A stretch of DNA of 64,000 bases, taken from positions 288,124-352,123 of the forward strand of contig NZ_BAAADV010000003.1 of NCBI RefSeq assembly GCF_039522665.1, read 5' to 3'. The DNA comes from Natronoarchaeum mannanilyticum (lineage in GTDB: Archaea > Halobacteriota > Halobacteria > Halobacteriales > Natronoarchaeaceae). Made by a program: the position numbers and the translations under genes. Below the pieces are notes generated by a model. It was given only the letters and a program-made list of their open reading frames with translations, searched no databases and had not been told where the DNA came from. Shown here piece after piece: positions 41,178 to 49,429 of the stretch; position 1 is the first letter of the stretch, and every line of letters starts with the position of its first letter.

Positions 41178-41918
41178 ATGACTAACTCCGACGACGATCG
41201 ACCCGAGGAGCACCAGTTCTCCGAGGGGCAGGGGTTCGGCGACGCTCACGACGCGTTCGACCTGGACCCGCCGGAGCTCGAGGTCGATCCCGATCAGGTC
41301 GACCCCGTCGACTCCCGGGCGATCCCGGACATGCTGGACGAGTCGACGATTCAGGACGACGCCATCGACGCCGACGCGCTGATCGACGTCGGGCTCAACT
41401 ACATGAGCATCAACCGCTACGAACAGGCCACCGAGACGTTCGAGCGGACCGCTCGTCACGCCGACGACGAGCGCGTCGAGCAGGAGGCGTGGGTGAACAA
41501 GGGCGTGGCCCACGCCGAGCTCGAGGAGTGGGACGCCGCGATCGGCGCCCACCGCGAGGCGCTGTCGATCGACGAGGACAGCGACCACGCCGCGACGGCC
41601 GAGACGAATCTCGCGTACGCGCTCTGGGAGGCGGGCCGCACCGAGCAGGCGCTGGACCACTCCGAGCGCGCCGTCGAGATCGACAGCCGGTTCGCGCAGG
41701 GCTGGTACAACCGCGGCTTCTTCCTGCTGGAGCGCGGCCTCGCCGAGGACGCGGTGAACTGCTTCGACAACGCGATCCGCCTGGGGCTTCGCAACTCGAA
41801 CATCCTCGAGGAGAAGGCCCGCGCGCTCGAAGAGCTCGGCAAGTACGACGAGGCCGAGGAGATCGTCGAGGAAGCCGAGGAGCTTCGCGAAGAGGCCGAA
41901 CAGGAGCTGATAGAGTGA
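41178..41918 (+). CDS. Tetratricopeptide repeat protein
   Basis: The 246-residue protein has an acidic, unstructured first 65 residues (PDQVDPVDSRAIPDMLDEST), then about four TPR units: ADALIDVGLNYMSINRYEQA, QEAWVNKGVAHAELEEWDAA, AETNLAYALWEAGRTEQALD and AQGWYNRGFFLLERGLAEDA, with a partial fifth before the Glu-rich end. TPR arrays form scaffolds for protein binding; the partner is unknown. Its stop overlaps the DUF424 start (GTGA at 41915-41918), so the two are co-translated. Confidence 0.9.
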   Translation: MTNSDDDRPEEHQFSEGQGFGDAHDAFDLDPPELEVDPDQVDPVDSRAIPDMLDESTIQDDAIDADALIDVGLNYMSINRYEQATETFERTARHADDERVEQEAWVNKGVAHAELEEWDAAIGAHREALSIDEDSDHAATAETNLAYALWEAGRTEQALDHSERAVEIDSRFAQGWYNRGFFLLERGLAEDAVNCFDNAIRLGLRNSNILEEKARALEELGKYDEAEEIVEEAEELREEAEQELIE

Positions 41919-42208
41919 TCGTCAACGAGCGCGAGACCGACGAGGGGTTGCTCGTCGCGGTCTGCGACCGGGACGCGCTCGGCGAAACCTACGAGAGCGG
42001 CGACGTGTCGCTGACCGTCGACGAGGAGTTCTACGGCGGCGAGCGGGTCGACGCGGAGGACGTCGTCGACAGCCTCGCGCGGGCGACCGTCGCGAACATC
42101 GTCGGCACCGAATCGGTCGAACTCGCGATCGAACACGGGTTCGTCGAGGAGGCGAACGTCCTCGAAGTCGGTTCGACGCTGCACGCCCAGGTGCTCCGGG
42201 TCGCCTGA
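41915..42208 (+). CDS. DUF424 domain protein
   Basis: The 97-residue protein matches the archaeal DUF424 family, with VNERETDEGLLVAVCDRDAL at the start, EFYGGERVDAEDVVDSLARA, and IEHGFVEEANVLEV near the end. The family is widespread in archaea and has no established function. It starts at a GTG that overlaps the TPR stop, hence a two-gene operon. The whole domain is present and no extra segments are seen. It converges on a small membrane protein gene eight bases further on. Confidence 0.9.
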   Translation: MIVNERETDEGLLVAVCDRDALGETYESGDVSLTVDEEFYGGERVDAEDVVDSLARATVANIVGTESVELAIEHGFVEEANVLEVGSTLHAQVLRVA

Positions 42209-42215
42209 GCGGTTC

Positions 42216-42479
42216 TCACTCGGTATTTTCGTCGCCGCCGTTCGGAACGGCGGCGTCCGCGTCGTTCGCCGCGGCGTCGGGGCCAGCCGAATCGTCCGGC
42301 GACGACTCGTCGGCGGGGATGTTCACGAGCACGATACCCAAAAGCGACAGCGCCGCGATCACGGCGCCGATGTAGAACAGCCCGCTGTCGAACGCGATCG
42401 CGAGGATCGCGTGGAAGATGCCGACGAAGGCCAACCCCAGCAACAGCAGGCTGGCGGCCAGCGAGCGCTTCGTGACCAT
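42216..42479 (-). CDS. Small hypothetical membrane protein (87 aa)
   Basis: Two hydrophobic segments are visible, ASLLLLGLAFVGIFHAILAI (about 8-27) and LFYIGAVIAALSLLGIVLVN (about 34-53), followed by a 34-residue acidic/Ala tail (DESSPDDSAGPDAAANDADA). This is a two-pass protein with a halophilic cytoplasmic or external tail. The family is not recognised. It lies downstream of the ABC permease on the same strand, 56 bases away, and may be read from the same transcript. Confidence 0.65.
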   Translation of the reverse strand: MVTKRSLAASLLLLGLAFVGIFHAILAIAFDSGLFYIGAVIAALSLLGIVLVNIPADESSPDDSAGPDAAANDADAAVPNGGDENTE

Positions 42480-42535
42480 ACTCGACCCAGGGGGCGGTCG
42501 GCCTTAACGGTCCGGGCGAGATCGTCCGGCGCGGT

Positions 42536-43432
42536 TCATCCGAGGTCGACGCCGCGGAACCGAACGTACCCCAGCACGACGGGCACGACGAACCACGCCA
42601 GCAGGACGACCCCGGCGAACCAGTCGTTCAGGTAGAACGGCGCCTCGCCCGCGACCAGATCGGCCGTCGCGACGTTCGGGTTCGCCGTCGGATTGATCCC
42701 GATCGGGAACTGCAGCGTCAGGGGGAACACCCGCGTGTCGATCAGGGCGCTCGCGACGATGCCGTAGGCCTCCATCGGGTTGAGCCGCTGGAGGAGCAGC
42801 GCCCACGGTTCGACGGGGTTCTGCGGGACGATCGGCGACGGGGGGAACGCGCCCGTAACGAGCCGGTAGAGTCCGCCGATCAGGACGTCCCAGAAGCCCA
42901 GAAACAGCAGGTACGTGCCGACGACGGCGGCCATCGCCCGGCCGCGGGAGGACACCGCCGCGGAGACGCCGACGGCGATCCCGACGAAGGCCAGCCCGAG
43001 CAGAATCGAGGCCAGCAGCAGGCCGCCGAGCTCGACGAGCGGGACGCCGCCGATCAGTAAGCCGCTCAGGACGGTCGCGACGACGAACGCCGTCAGGACC
43101 GCCGTGGCGACGACGCCGCTGCGACCCAGCAGCTTTCCGAACACGACGTCGCTTCGGGTCGGCGGCAGGCCGAGCAGCACCTTGATGCTGCCCGATCGTC
43201 GCTCGCCGACGATCGACATGTACCCAGCGATCAGGGCCGCGAGAGGAACGATCACCTGCATCGGCAGCGCGAGCCCCTGGACGAGCTGGGTCGCCCCCGG
43301 ATCGTCGGCGAAGTACCAGGCGGCGACGTAGAAGACGCCGATGAGCAGGACCAGCAGGCTCGTCAGCGACCAGAGCATCTTCGACCGGGCGGCGTCCTCG
43401 AAGTCCTTCTGGGCGACCGCGGCGAGGCTCAT
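42536..43432 (-). CDS. ABC-2 type transporter permease
   Basis: The 298-residue membrane protein has six hydrophobic segments typical of ABC-2 permeases. It starts MSLAAVAQKDFEDAARSKML, and SIVGERRSGSIKVLLGLPPT lies in the conserved cytoplasmic loop that couples to the ATPase. It belongs to the export branch (drug, lipid or Cu-type permeases such as NosY). The substrate is unknown. The ATPase gene upstream overlaps it by ATGA (43429-43432). The two should form a homodimer-type exporter. Confidence 0.9.
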   Translation of the reverse strand: MSLAAVAQKDFEDAARSKMLWSLTSLLVLLIGVFYVAAWYFADDPGATQLVQGLALPMQVIVPLAALIAGYMSIVGERRSGSIKVLLGLPPTRSDVVFGKLLGRSGVVATAVLTAFVVATVLSGLLIGGVPLVELGGLLLASILLGLAFVGIAVGVSAAVSSRGRAMAAVVGTYLLFLGFWDVLIGGLYRLVTGAFPPSPIVPQNPVEPWALLLQRLNPMEAYGIVASALIDTRVFPLTLQFPIGINPTANPNVATADLVAGEAPFYLNDWFAGVVLLAWFVVPVVLGYVRFRGVDLG

Positions 43433-44394
43433 GCGGTCACCTCCGTTTCGAGCGCATCGCCGTCAGCTGTTTCGGACGCTGGCTCGCCGGCTCCGGTCAG
43501 CTGCTCGAACAGCTCGTCGATCGACTGATCTTCGACCCGGATGTCCAACACCGTCGCACCGGCCGCCTCGACGCGGTTGATCGCCTCGGCCTTGGCGGTC
43601 GGGGCGGCACAGCGAACCTCGACAGTGCCATCGCGGCGCTCGGCGCCGGTGACGCCGTCGATCGACGGCAGGTCGTCGACCGCGCGCTGGGGCACGTCGT
43701 CGAGATCGAGCTCCAGCGTGGCGTCGCCGCCGATCCGGTCGTGAAGCTCGTCGAGCGTCCCGATCGCGACGAGTTCGCCGCGGTTCATGATCCCGACCCG
43801 GTCGCAGATCTCCTCGACGTGTTCGAGGATGTGGCTGGAGAAAAACACCGTCGTGCCGCGCTCGGTCTCCTCGCGGACGAGCTCCTGCATCTCGTTGATC
43901 CCGGTCGGGTCGAGCCCGCTGGAGGGCTCGTCCATGATCAGCAGGTCCGGATCGCCGACCAGCGCCATCCCGAAGGCGAGGCGTTGGCGCATCCCCTTCG
44001 AGTAGTCGCCGGCGGGCCGCCGGGCGTCCTCGTCGCTCAAGCCGACGCGGCGCAGGATCGCGTCGGGGTCGCCGTCGATATTCTTGGTTTTCATGGCGAA
44101 GGCGACGTGCTTGCGGCCCGAGAGGCGCTCGTAGAGGTCGAACCCCTCCGGGAGGACGCCGACGCGGCGGTGGATCTGCTCGGATTCGTCCTGAGCGTCG
44201 TACCCGAGGACGGTCGCGGAGCCCTCGGTCGGTCGCGCGAAGTCGAGCAGCATGTTGATCGTCGTCGACTTCCCGGCGCCGTTCGGGCCCAGAAAGCCGA
44301 ACACCTCGCCCTCCTCGACCTGTAAGTTCACGTCGTCGACGGCCACCACGTCGCCGAACCGCTTGGTGAGGCCGTCCGTCTCGATTGCTGTCAT
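43429..44394 (-). CDS. ABC transporter ATP-binding protein (exporter type)
   Basis: The 321-residue ATPase has Walker A GPNGAGKST (about 35-43), the signature loop DYSKGMRQRLA near 130-140, Walker B LLIMDEPSSGLDP, and the switch His in SSHILEHVEEI. The extra C-terminal domain (LELDLDDVPQRAVDDLPSID to VEDQSIDELFEQLT) is typical of ABC-2 ATPases like CcmA/NatA. With the permease it makes an exporter of unknown substrate. The gene diverges from an ArsR-like regulator, 102 bases away, which could regulate it. Confidence 0.93.
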   Translation of the reverse strand: MTAIETDGLTKRFGDVVAVDDVNLQVEEGEVFGFLGPNGAGKSTTINMLLDFARPTEGSATVLGYDAQDESEQIHRRVGVLPEGFDLYERLSGRKHVAFAMKTKNIDGDPDAILRRVGLSDEDARRPAGDYSKGMRQRLAFGMALVGDPDLLIMDEPSSGLDPTGINEMQELVREETERGTTVFFSSHILEHVEEICDRVGIMNRGELVAIGTLDELHDRIGGDATLELDLDDVPQRAVDDLPSIDGVTGAERRDGTVEVRCAAPTAKAEAINRVEAAGATVLDIRVEDQSIDELFEQLTGAGEPASETADGDALETEVTA

Positions 44395-44465
44395 CTCGAC
44401 TTCGGCTTGCGTCCCGAGGCCATTAACTCCGGTGCGGCATTTTCTCGCTCTGAAACTGCGGGGTC

Positions 44466-44473
44466 TTTTATAT
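44466..44473 (+). promoter_or_regulatory. TATA box for the 44497 regulator gene
   Basis: TTTTATAT lies 24-31 bases before the ATG at 44497, a clear leaderless promoter. It shares the 102-base divergent region with the ABC ATPase promoter. Confidence 0.6.
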
Positions 44474-44496
44474 CACGTCGTGCAACAAACGGTCGA

Positions 44497-44838
44497 ATGA
44501 CCGACGATGAGGACGCGGAGCTGCTCTCGCTGCTCGACGACGAGTACGCGCGAGCGATCCTCATCGAGACCAGCAAGGAACCGATGTCCGCCGACGCGCT
44601 CACCGAGCGCTGCGACGCCTCGCCCCCGACGGTGTACCGCCGGATCGACCGGCTCGACGAGCACGACCTGGTCGAGGCCGAACAGGAGCTCGATCCCGAC
44701 GGCCACCACTACAAGACCTACCGCGCCCGGCTCGAACGCGTCTCCGTCGAGCTCTCGGACGGCGAGATGGAGGTCCGCGTCGACAGAACCGACGAAAACG
44801 CCGCGGACCGGTTCACCCGGCTGTACGAGGAGCTCTGA
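44497..44838 (+). CDS. Winged helix-turn-helix (ArsR-like) regulator
   Basis: The 113-residue protein is a single winged-helix domain: LLSLLDDEYARAILIETSKE, the helix-turn-helix MSADALTERCDASPPTVYRR, and the wing HDLVEAEQELDPDGHHYKTY. The C-terminal part, VSVELSDGEMEVRVDRTDEN, may dimerise. No Cys or His metal sites are seen, so a metal sensor is unlikely. The next two genes are small membrane proteins that I recall often accompany such regulators in haloarchaea. Regulation of the divergent ABC operon is possible. Confidence 0.88.
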   Translation: MTDDEDAELLSLLDDEYARAILIETSKEPMSADALTERCDASPPTVYRRIDRLDEHDLVEAEQELDPDGHHYKTYRARLERVSVELSDGEMEVRVDRTDENAADRFTRLYEEL

Positions 44839-44843
44839 TACCG

Positions 44844-45161
44844 ATGCCGGACCTGCTACTCCAGTCGGCGACGGGCGGCTCGGTGCCGGTGGTGGCCGCG
44901 GCGCTGATCGGCCAGACGATCGCGTTCGCGCTGGCGTGCTGGATCGTCTACCGCGCCGCGTCCGGGTACCGCGCCTCGCGGGCGCCGGCGCTGCTGTGGC
45001 TGGCCGTCGGCGTCGCGCTGCTGAGTGCCGCGCCGACGGCCGCCAGAGTTCTGCTGCCGACGTTCACGTCGGCGCCGGTCGTCACGGTCAGGGGCGTCGC
45101 ACTGGTCGGCGAGGTGCTCGGGCTGACGGCGATACTGTACGCGATCTACGGGAAACCATGA
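44844..45161 (+). CDS. Small membrane protein (DUF7521-like)
   Basis: The 105-residue protein has three membrane segments (about 16-35, 49-66 and 80-100). Between them are SGYRASRAPALLWLAVGVAL and RGVALVGEVLGLTAILYAIY, features of a family I recall as DUF7521, which typically sits next to an ArsR-like regulator. The function is unknown; it may be a sensor or membrane partner of the regulator. It starts five bases after the regulator stop, so the genes form an operon. A related protein follows at 45205. Confidence 0.75.
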   Translation: MPDLLLQSATGGSVPVVAAALIGQTIAFALACWIVYRAASGYRASRAPALLWLAVGVALLSAAPTAARVLLPTFTSAPVVTVRGVALVGEVLGLTAILYAIYGKP

Positions 45162-45204
45162 AAGAGGCGAACGACGGGACGGCGGCGAACGCGAGGTGGA
45201 GGGC

Positions 45205-45534
45205 ATGAGCGGCGCGGCGCCGGCGCCGCCTGTAGCGGCTGCCGCGCTGGGGCTCGACGCCGGCGGCACCATCTTCCTGATGGGGCTGGTCAGCGCCGCG
45301 CTCGGGGCGTTCGTCGCGGCGCTGGCGTACCGCGGCTACGCCCGCAACGACAGCGGACCGATGCTGTACCTGGCGGTCGGCGTCGCCTTCGTCACCGCGA
45401 TCCCGTTCGTCCTGTCCTACGGCGTCGAGTGGCTGACGTCGGCGTCCGACGGCATCGTCGTGCTGGTGATCACGACGTGCAACATCGTCGGGCTGACGGC
45501 GATCGCGTACTCACTGCGGAGGCCGGGGCGATGA
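45205..45534 (+). CDS. Small membrane protein (DUF7521-like), second copy
   Basis: The 109-residue protein has three membrane segments and shares with its neighbour the pattern short loop - RGY - LYLAVGVAF - NIVGLTAIAYSL, so the two are probably an old tandem duplication. The start at 45205 (MSGAAPAPP) is preferred; a GTG nine bases upstream is possible. It is the third gene of the regulator operon. The function is unknown. The gap to the previous gene (43 bases) contains no terminator. Confidence 0.74.
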   Translation: MSGAAPAPPVAAAALGLDAGGTIFLMGLVSAALGAFVAALAYRGYARNDSGPMLYLAVGVAFVTAIPFVLSYGVEWLTSASDGIVVLVITTCNIVGLTAIAYSLRRPGR

Positions 45535-45586
45535 CCGCGCTCGACGGGTGCGAACGACTGGCAAGCTCCGAAACCATCAACGCAAC

Positions 45587-45594
45587 AATATTTA
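45587..45594 (+). promoter_or_regulatory. TATA box for the 45689 sensor-domain gene
   Basis: AATATTTA lies about 95-102 bases before the ATG at 45689, so the message would have a leader of about 70 bases, with AGGAGG just before the start. Confidence 0.45.
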
Positions 45595-45688
45595 TGCCGG
45601 AGGATTTCGAAGCCGGACACGAACCGCGCTTGCGACCGGCGGCGGGAGAGACGCCGCAACGGAACGTCACCGACAGGAGGCCACGGCG

Positions 45689-46513
45689 ATGAACGAACGG
45701 ATCACAACTGCGAGCGAAGCGACGAGCGACTGGACCGCGGCGCGCGCCGCGCGATGGTTCTTCGGCGTCCCGCTGCGGCCCAGAACGTACGCGAACCTCG
45801 CCTACCTCGCGTTCGCGTTCCCGCTCGGGCTCGCGTACTTCGTGTTCCTGGTGGTCGGCTTCTCGGTCGGCGCCAGCCTGCTGATCCTGCTGGTCGGGCT
45901 GCCGATCCTCCTGTTCGTCGTGTTCGTCGCGAGCCAGATCGCGGCGGTCGAGCGCACGCTCGCGGAAGTGCTGCTGGACGCCGATATTCCCGCCGACGAG
46001 GCCGAACCGGCCGAAGGCCCGATCGAGTGGCTCACGGGATTACTCCTGAATCTGGGCACCTGGAAGGGCATCGCGTTCCTCTTTAGCAAGTTCGTCATCG
46101 GCATCGCCACGTTCGTCGCGCTGGTCACCGGCGCGTCGTTCGCGCTGACGCTACTGCTCGCGCCGCTGCACTACGGAAACGAGCACGTCGGGATTCACTT
46201 CGGCCGACCCGTCCACGTCGAGATCCCGGATCTCATCTACCAGCACGACGGCTGGACTGTCGGGCTCGCGATGCCGTTCGATGCGACGATTCAGGCCGGC
46301 GAGGTGATCTCGACGCTCGCCGACACGGTCTGGGGCGCCCTGCTGATATCCGCGGTGGGCGTGCTCGTTGCGCTGGTCGTCCTGCACCTGTTCAACGCGC
46401 TTGCGTGGCTCTGTGCCCGCTATACTGAGCTGATGCTCAGCCGGACGCCGCCGTCGCTGCTCGCGGAGTGGCGGGCGCGGCAGGCGGACGCTCAGACCGC
46501 GGGGGACCGATAG
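45689..46513 (+). CDS. Putative sensor-domain membrane protein
   Basis: The 274-residue protein has four membrane segments in two pairs: FAFPLGLAYFVFLVVGFSVG and SLLILLVGLPILLFVVFVAS (about 47-86), then FVIGIATFVALVTGASFALT and LLISAVGVLVALVVLHLFNA. This layout matches the 'putative sensor' domain (Pfam PF13796) usually found in front of kinases, here as a stand-alone protein. It has a Shine-Dalgarno-like AGGAGG eight bases before the ATG, which is unusual here. A partner kinase is not adjacent. Confidence 0.78.
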   Translation: MNERITTASEATSDWTAARAARWFFGVPLRPRTYANLAYLAFAFPLGLAYFVFLVVGFSVGASLLILLVGLPILLFVVFVASQIAAVERTLAEVLLDADIPADEAEPAEGPIEWLTGLLLNLGTWKGIAFLFSKFVIGIATFVALVTGASFALTLLLAPLHYGNEHVGIHFGRPVHVEIPDLIYQHDGWTVGLAMPFDATIQAGEVISTLADTVWGALLISAVGVLVALVVLHLFNALAWLCARYTELMLSRTPPSLLAEWRARQADAQTAGDR

Positions 46514-46600
46514 CGCGAAGTCGGCCTCCTCGGGTGTGCGATGCGGTAACGGCCCGTCGGACCGAAGGAGTGTTTTGCCTGCAGTTCCTCCCTACACGTA

Positions 46601-47851
46601 ATGGAAACGACACAGTCCGCGCCGCTCGACGTCGAGCGCATCCGCGAGGACTTCCCGATCCTCCAGCGGCGGGTCGGCGACGACGTCCAACTCGTCTACC
46701 TAGACAACGCCGCGACGACCCAGACGCCGAATCAGGTCATCGACGTGTTCGGCGACTACTACCGCGGCTACAACGCCAACGTCCACCGGGGGATCCACCA
46801 CCTCAGCCAGGAGGCCTCGATCGCCTACGAGGAGGCCCACGACCGTCTGGCGGAGTTCGTCGGCGCCTCGGGCGGCCGCGAGGAGATGATCTTCACCAAA
46901 AACACCACCGAGAGCATCAACCTCGTCGCCTACGCCTGGGGACTCAACGAGCTCGGACCCGGTGACCGGGTCGTGCTCACGGAGATGGAGCACCACGCCT
47001 CGCTGGTCACCTGGCAGCAGATCGCCAAGCGCACCGGCGCCGACGTCGAGTACATCCGCGTCGACGAGGACGGCCGACTGGACATGGACCACGCCGCCGA
47101 ACTCATCGACGAGGACACGCAGATGGTCGGTGCGGTCCACGTCTCGAACACGCTCGGCACCGTGAACCCGGTCGCCGACCTCGCGGAGCTGGCCCACGAC
47201 AACGACGCCTACATCTTCGTCGACGGCGCCCAGGCCGTCCCGACGCGGCCGGTCGACGTCGAGGCGATCGACGCCGACTTCTACGCGTTCTCGGGCCACA
47301 AGATGGCCGGTCCAACCGGCGTCGGCGGCCTCTACGGCAAGAAGGAGATTCTCGAAGACATGGAGCCGTTCCTCTACGGCGGCGACATGATCACGAAGGT
47401 CACCTACGAGGACTCGACCTGGAACGAACTCCCCTGGAAGTACGAGGCCGGCACACCCCTGATCGCGGAAGGCATCGCGATGGCGGAAGCCGCCGACTAC
47501 CTCGACGAGCTCGGGATGGAGAACATTCGGAAGCACGAACAGGAGCTCGCCGAGTACGCCTACGACCGGCTCTCGGAGTTCGACGACATCGAGATCTACG
47601 GCCCCGAACCGGGACCGGACCGCGGCGGGCTCGTCTCGTTTAATCTCGACAGCGTCCACGCCCACGACCTGGCCTCGATCATGAACGACTCGGCGGTGGC
47701 GATCCGGGCGGGCGACCACTGCACGCAGCCGCTCCACGACAAGCTCGGCGTCGCCGCCTCCGCGCGGGCGTCGTTCTACGTCTACAACACCCGCGAGGAG
47801 ATCGACGTGCTGATCGACGCGATCGACGACGCCCGGGAGCTCTTCTCGTAG
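46601..47851 (+). CDS. sufS: Cysteine desulfurase SufS
   Basis: The 416-residue class V PLP enzyme removes sulfur from cysteine for Fe-S cluster assembly. HHASLVTWQQIA, VDGAQAVPTRPVDV and SGHKMAGPTGVG (PLP lysine about 234) are present, as is the catalytic Cys in RAGDHCTQPL near 374. The short lobe and Cys context mark it as group II (SufS). The partner SufU is at 51159. The gene is monocistronic, with a T6 tract at 48001. Its last 24 bases are duplicated downstream. Confidence 0.95.
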   Translation: METTQSAPLDVERIREDFPILQRRVGDDVQLVYLDNAATTQTPNQVIDVFGDYYRGYNANVHRGIHHLSQEASIAYEEAHDRLAEFVGASGGREEMIFTKNTTESINLVAYAWGLNELGPGDRVVLTEMEHHASLVTWQQIAKRTGADVEYIRVDEDGRLDMDHAAELIDEDTQMVGAVHVSNTLGTVNPVADLAELAHDNDAYIFVDGAQAVPTRPVDVEAIDADFYAFSGHKMAGPTGVGGLYGKKEILEDMEPFLYGGDMITKVTYEDSTWNELPWKYEAGTPLIAEGIAMAEAADYLDELGMENIRKHEQELAEYAYDRLSEFDDIEIYGPEPGPDRGGLVSFNLDSVHAHDLASIMNDSAVAIRAGDHCTQPLHDKLGVAASARASFYVYNTREEIDVLIDAIDDARELFS

Positions 47852-47953
47852 AGCGACCGGCGTCGTCGATCGATCGACGGTCTCGCGAGCGTAGCGAGCG
47901 AGACCTCGGAGCGGCTGCGCCGCTTCGGTGACGCCCGGGAGCTCTTCTCGTAG
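47828..47953. repeat. 24-base direct repeat of the sufS 3' end flanking two hairpins
   Basis: The last bases of sufS (47828-47851, ending GGGAGCTCTTCTCGTAG) recur exactly at 47930-47953, 102 bases on. Between them GGTCTCGC/GCGAGACC (47879-47886, 47898-47905) closes a loop carrying GAGCGTAGCGAG, and a second stem AGCGGC/GCCGCT follows. The structure could be an inserted hairpin element or a slippage product. Confidence 0.7.
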
Positions 47954-48000
47954 CGTTCTCTCGCGGGAGAAGGTGACTCTCGAAGCCCGAAGCTAGCGCA

Positions 48001-48006
48001 TTTTTT
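48001..48006 (+). terminator. T6 tract after sufS
   Basis: Six T residues lie about 150 bases after the sufS stop and 25 bases before the next ATG. They could terminate sufS transcripts or sit in the promoter of the TRAM gene. Confidence 0.35.
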
Positions 48007-48030
48007 ACCCCCGGGGCCTAGCCGACCGAC

Positions 48031-48396
48031 ATGAACCTGCCGCTGGAGACGAACTACCTCCTTGCCATCGGCGTCGTGGTGCTCGGGCTGCTGGTCGCGG
48101 CGTTGGCGTGGCGCCTCCGGTCGCTCAGCTCCTCTGGGGCGTCGAAACGCGCCCACGAGGCCGCACAGGAGCGCGAACCGCCGGTCGAGAAGGGCGACGT
48201 GATCGAGGCCGGCGTCGAGGAACTGACCGATCACCACAGCGGCCGCGAGGACGCCCTCGTGAAGGTCGAGGGGTTCGTCGTGTTCGTCACCGACATCCCC
48301 GACGACGTCGAACCGGGCGATATGCTACGGGCGAAAGTGCTCTCGTTCAACCGCGAGGGCACGTCGGCGAGCGCGAAGCTACTCGAACGGCTGTAG
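48031..48396 (+). CDS. TRAM-domain protein with membrane anchor
   Basis: The 121-residue protein has one membrane segment (YLLAIGVVVLGLLVAALAWR, about 9-28) and a C-terminal TRAM-like OB fold: PPVEKGDVIEAGVEELTDHH, EGFVVFVTDIPDDVEPGDML and RAKVLSFNREGTSASAKLLE. TRAM domains bind RNA, and archaeal TRAM proteins include RNA chaperones. A membrane-bound form could attach to ribosomes or RNA at the membrane, which is inference. The gene is alone, between sufS and convergent corA. Confidence 0.82.
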   Translation: MNLPLETNYLLAIGVVVLGLLVAALAWRLRSLSSSGASKRAHEAAQEREPPVEKGDVIEAGVEELTDHHSGREDALVKVEGFVVFVTDIPDDVEPGDMLRAKVLSFNREGTSASAKLLERL

Positions 48397-48439
48397 CGCG
48401 AGACGCACGTGACGCCCGCGTTCCCGAGGGCGGCGTAGC

Positions 48440-49429
48440 TCAGAGCCACCCTTCCTGTCGGAAGTACGCCAGCATCACCGCGGTGACGCCGAGCATCCCC
48501 AGCATCACGGCGGGGTAGGCGTAGGTCCAGCCGAGTTCGGGCATGTTGTAGGGGCTCCCCTCGAAGTTCATCCCGTAGATACCGGCGACGAACGTCAGCG
48601 GGAGGATGATCGTCGCGACGACGGTCAGGCGCTTCATCACCTCGTTGGTGGAGGTCGACAGCGCGTTGAGGTAGATGTCCCGCGAGCCGCTGGCGAGTTC
48701 GCGGTACGTCTCGATGAGCTCGACCAGTTCGACCAGCTGGTCGTACGTGCTCCGGAAGTACTTGCGGTTGGCCTCGCGGACGTAGGTGCCCTCGTCCCAC
48801 GCCAGCGCGGCGACGGCGTCCCGCGCGGGCCACAGCAGCTTCCGGAGCGCGAGCAGGTCCGCCCGGACCTCGTTGATCGTCGCCAGCGTCTCGGGCGAGG
48901 GATCCTCGACGACGGCGTCCTCGATCGCCTCGATGTGGTCCTCGACGTCGTCGATCACCCGGTAGTACTCCTCCATCAGCCGGCGGATGACGCGGTAGGC
49001 CGTGAAGTCGGGACCGCGATCGGTGAACTGCGCGGGCGAGTCGGCCGCCGCCGACCAGATCTGGTCGACGGCCGCGATCGGCTCGACCGCGTAGGTGACC
49101 AGCCAGTCCTCGCCGACGAACAGGCCGACGGTCCGGGCCTCGATCTGTTCGACCAGCGCCCCGGCGTCCGGCCCGAATCCGGGCTCGCTCAGCAGCGCGA
49201 ACGTGTAGGACTCGAACGTCTCGACCTTCGCGCGCAGGTCCGAGCGGACGTCCTCGGCCGACAGCGGGTGGATGTCGAACACGTCGACGAGCTCGCCGAG
49301 CGCGTCCGGATCGGCGCCGGTGGCGTCGACCCACGACAGGCCGGGCGTGTCCCTGACCGCCGCCAGGCTCTCGCGGTCCTCGGGCGACCTGACGGTCGTT
49401 GCACCGTCGGAGACGACGAGCGCCCTCAC
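48440..49429 (-). CDS. corA: CorA-type magnesium/cobalt channel
   Basis: The 329-residue protein has a large acidic cytoplasmic domain (about 1-270) and two C-terminal membrane segments, with the CorA signature YGMNFEGSPYNMPEL (GMN) at the pore mouth. RALVVSDGATTVRSPEDRE is the start. It is a pentameric Mg2+ channel in the family. The start is GTG at 49429, which overlaps the stop of the upstream small gene (GTGA at 49426-49429); the annotated longer frame would add Arg-rich non-coding sequence. Confidence 0.93.
   Translation of the reverse strand: MRALVVSDGATTVRSPEDRESLAAVRDTPGLSWVDATGADPDALGELVDVFDIHPLSAEDVRSDLRAKVETFESYTFALLSEPGFGPDAGALVEQIEARTVGLFVGEDWLVTYAVEPIAAVDQIWSAAADSPAQFTDRGPDFTAYRVIRRLMEEYYRVIDDVEDHIEAIEDAVVEDPSPETLATINEVRADLLALRKLLWPARDAVAALAWDEGTYVREANRKYFRSTYDQLVELVELIETYRELASGSRDIYLNALSTSTNEVMKRLTVVATIILPLTFVAGIYGMNFEGSPYNMPELGWTYAYPAVMLGMLGVTAVMLAYFRQEGWL

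Noticed and set aside
40799-41179. Arg-rich frame whose TGA overlaps the thpR ATG
   Set aside because: It mimics an ATGA-coupled gene but lacks acidic residues, has no family and occupies a promoter region. I treat the overlap as chance.
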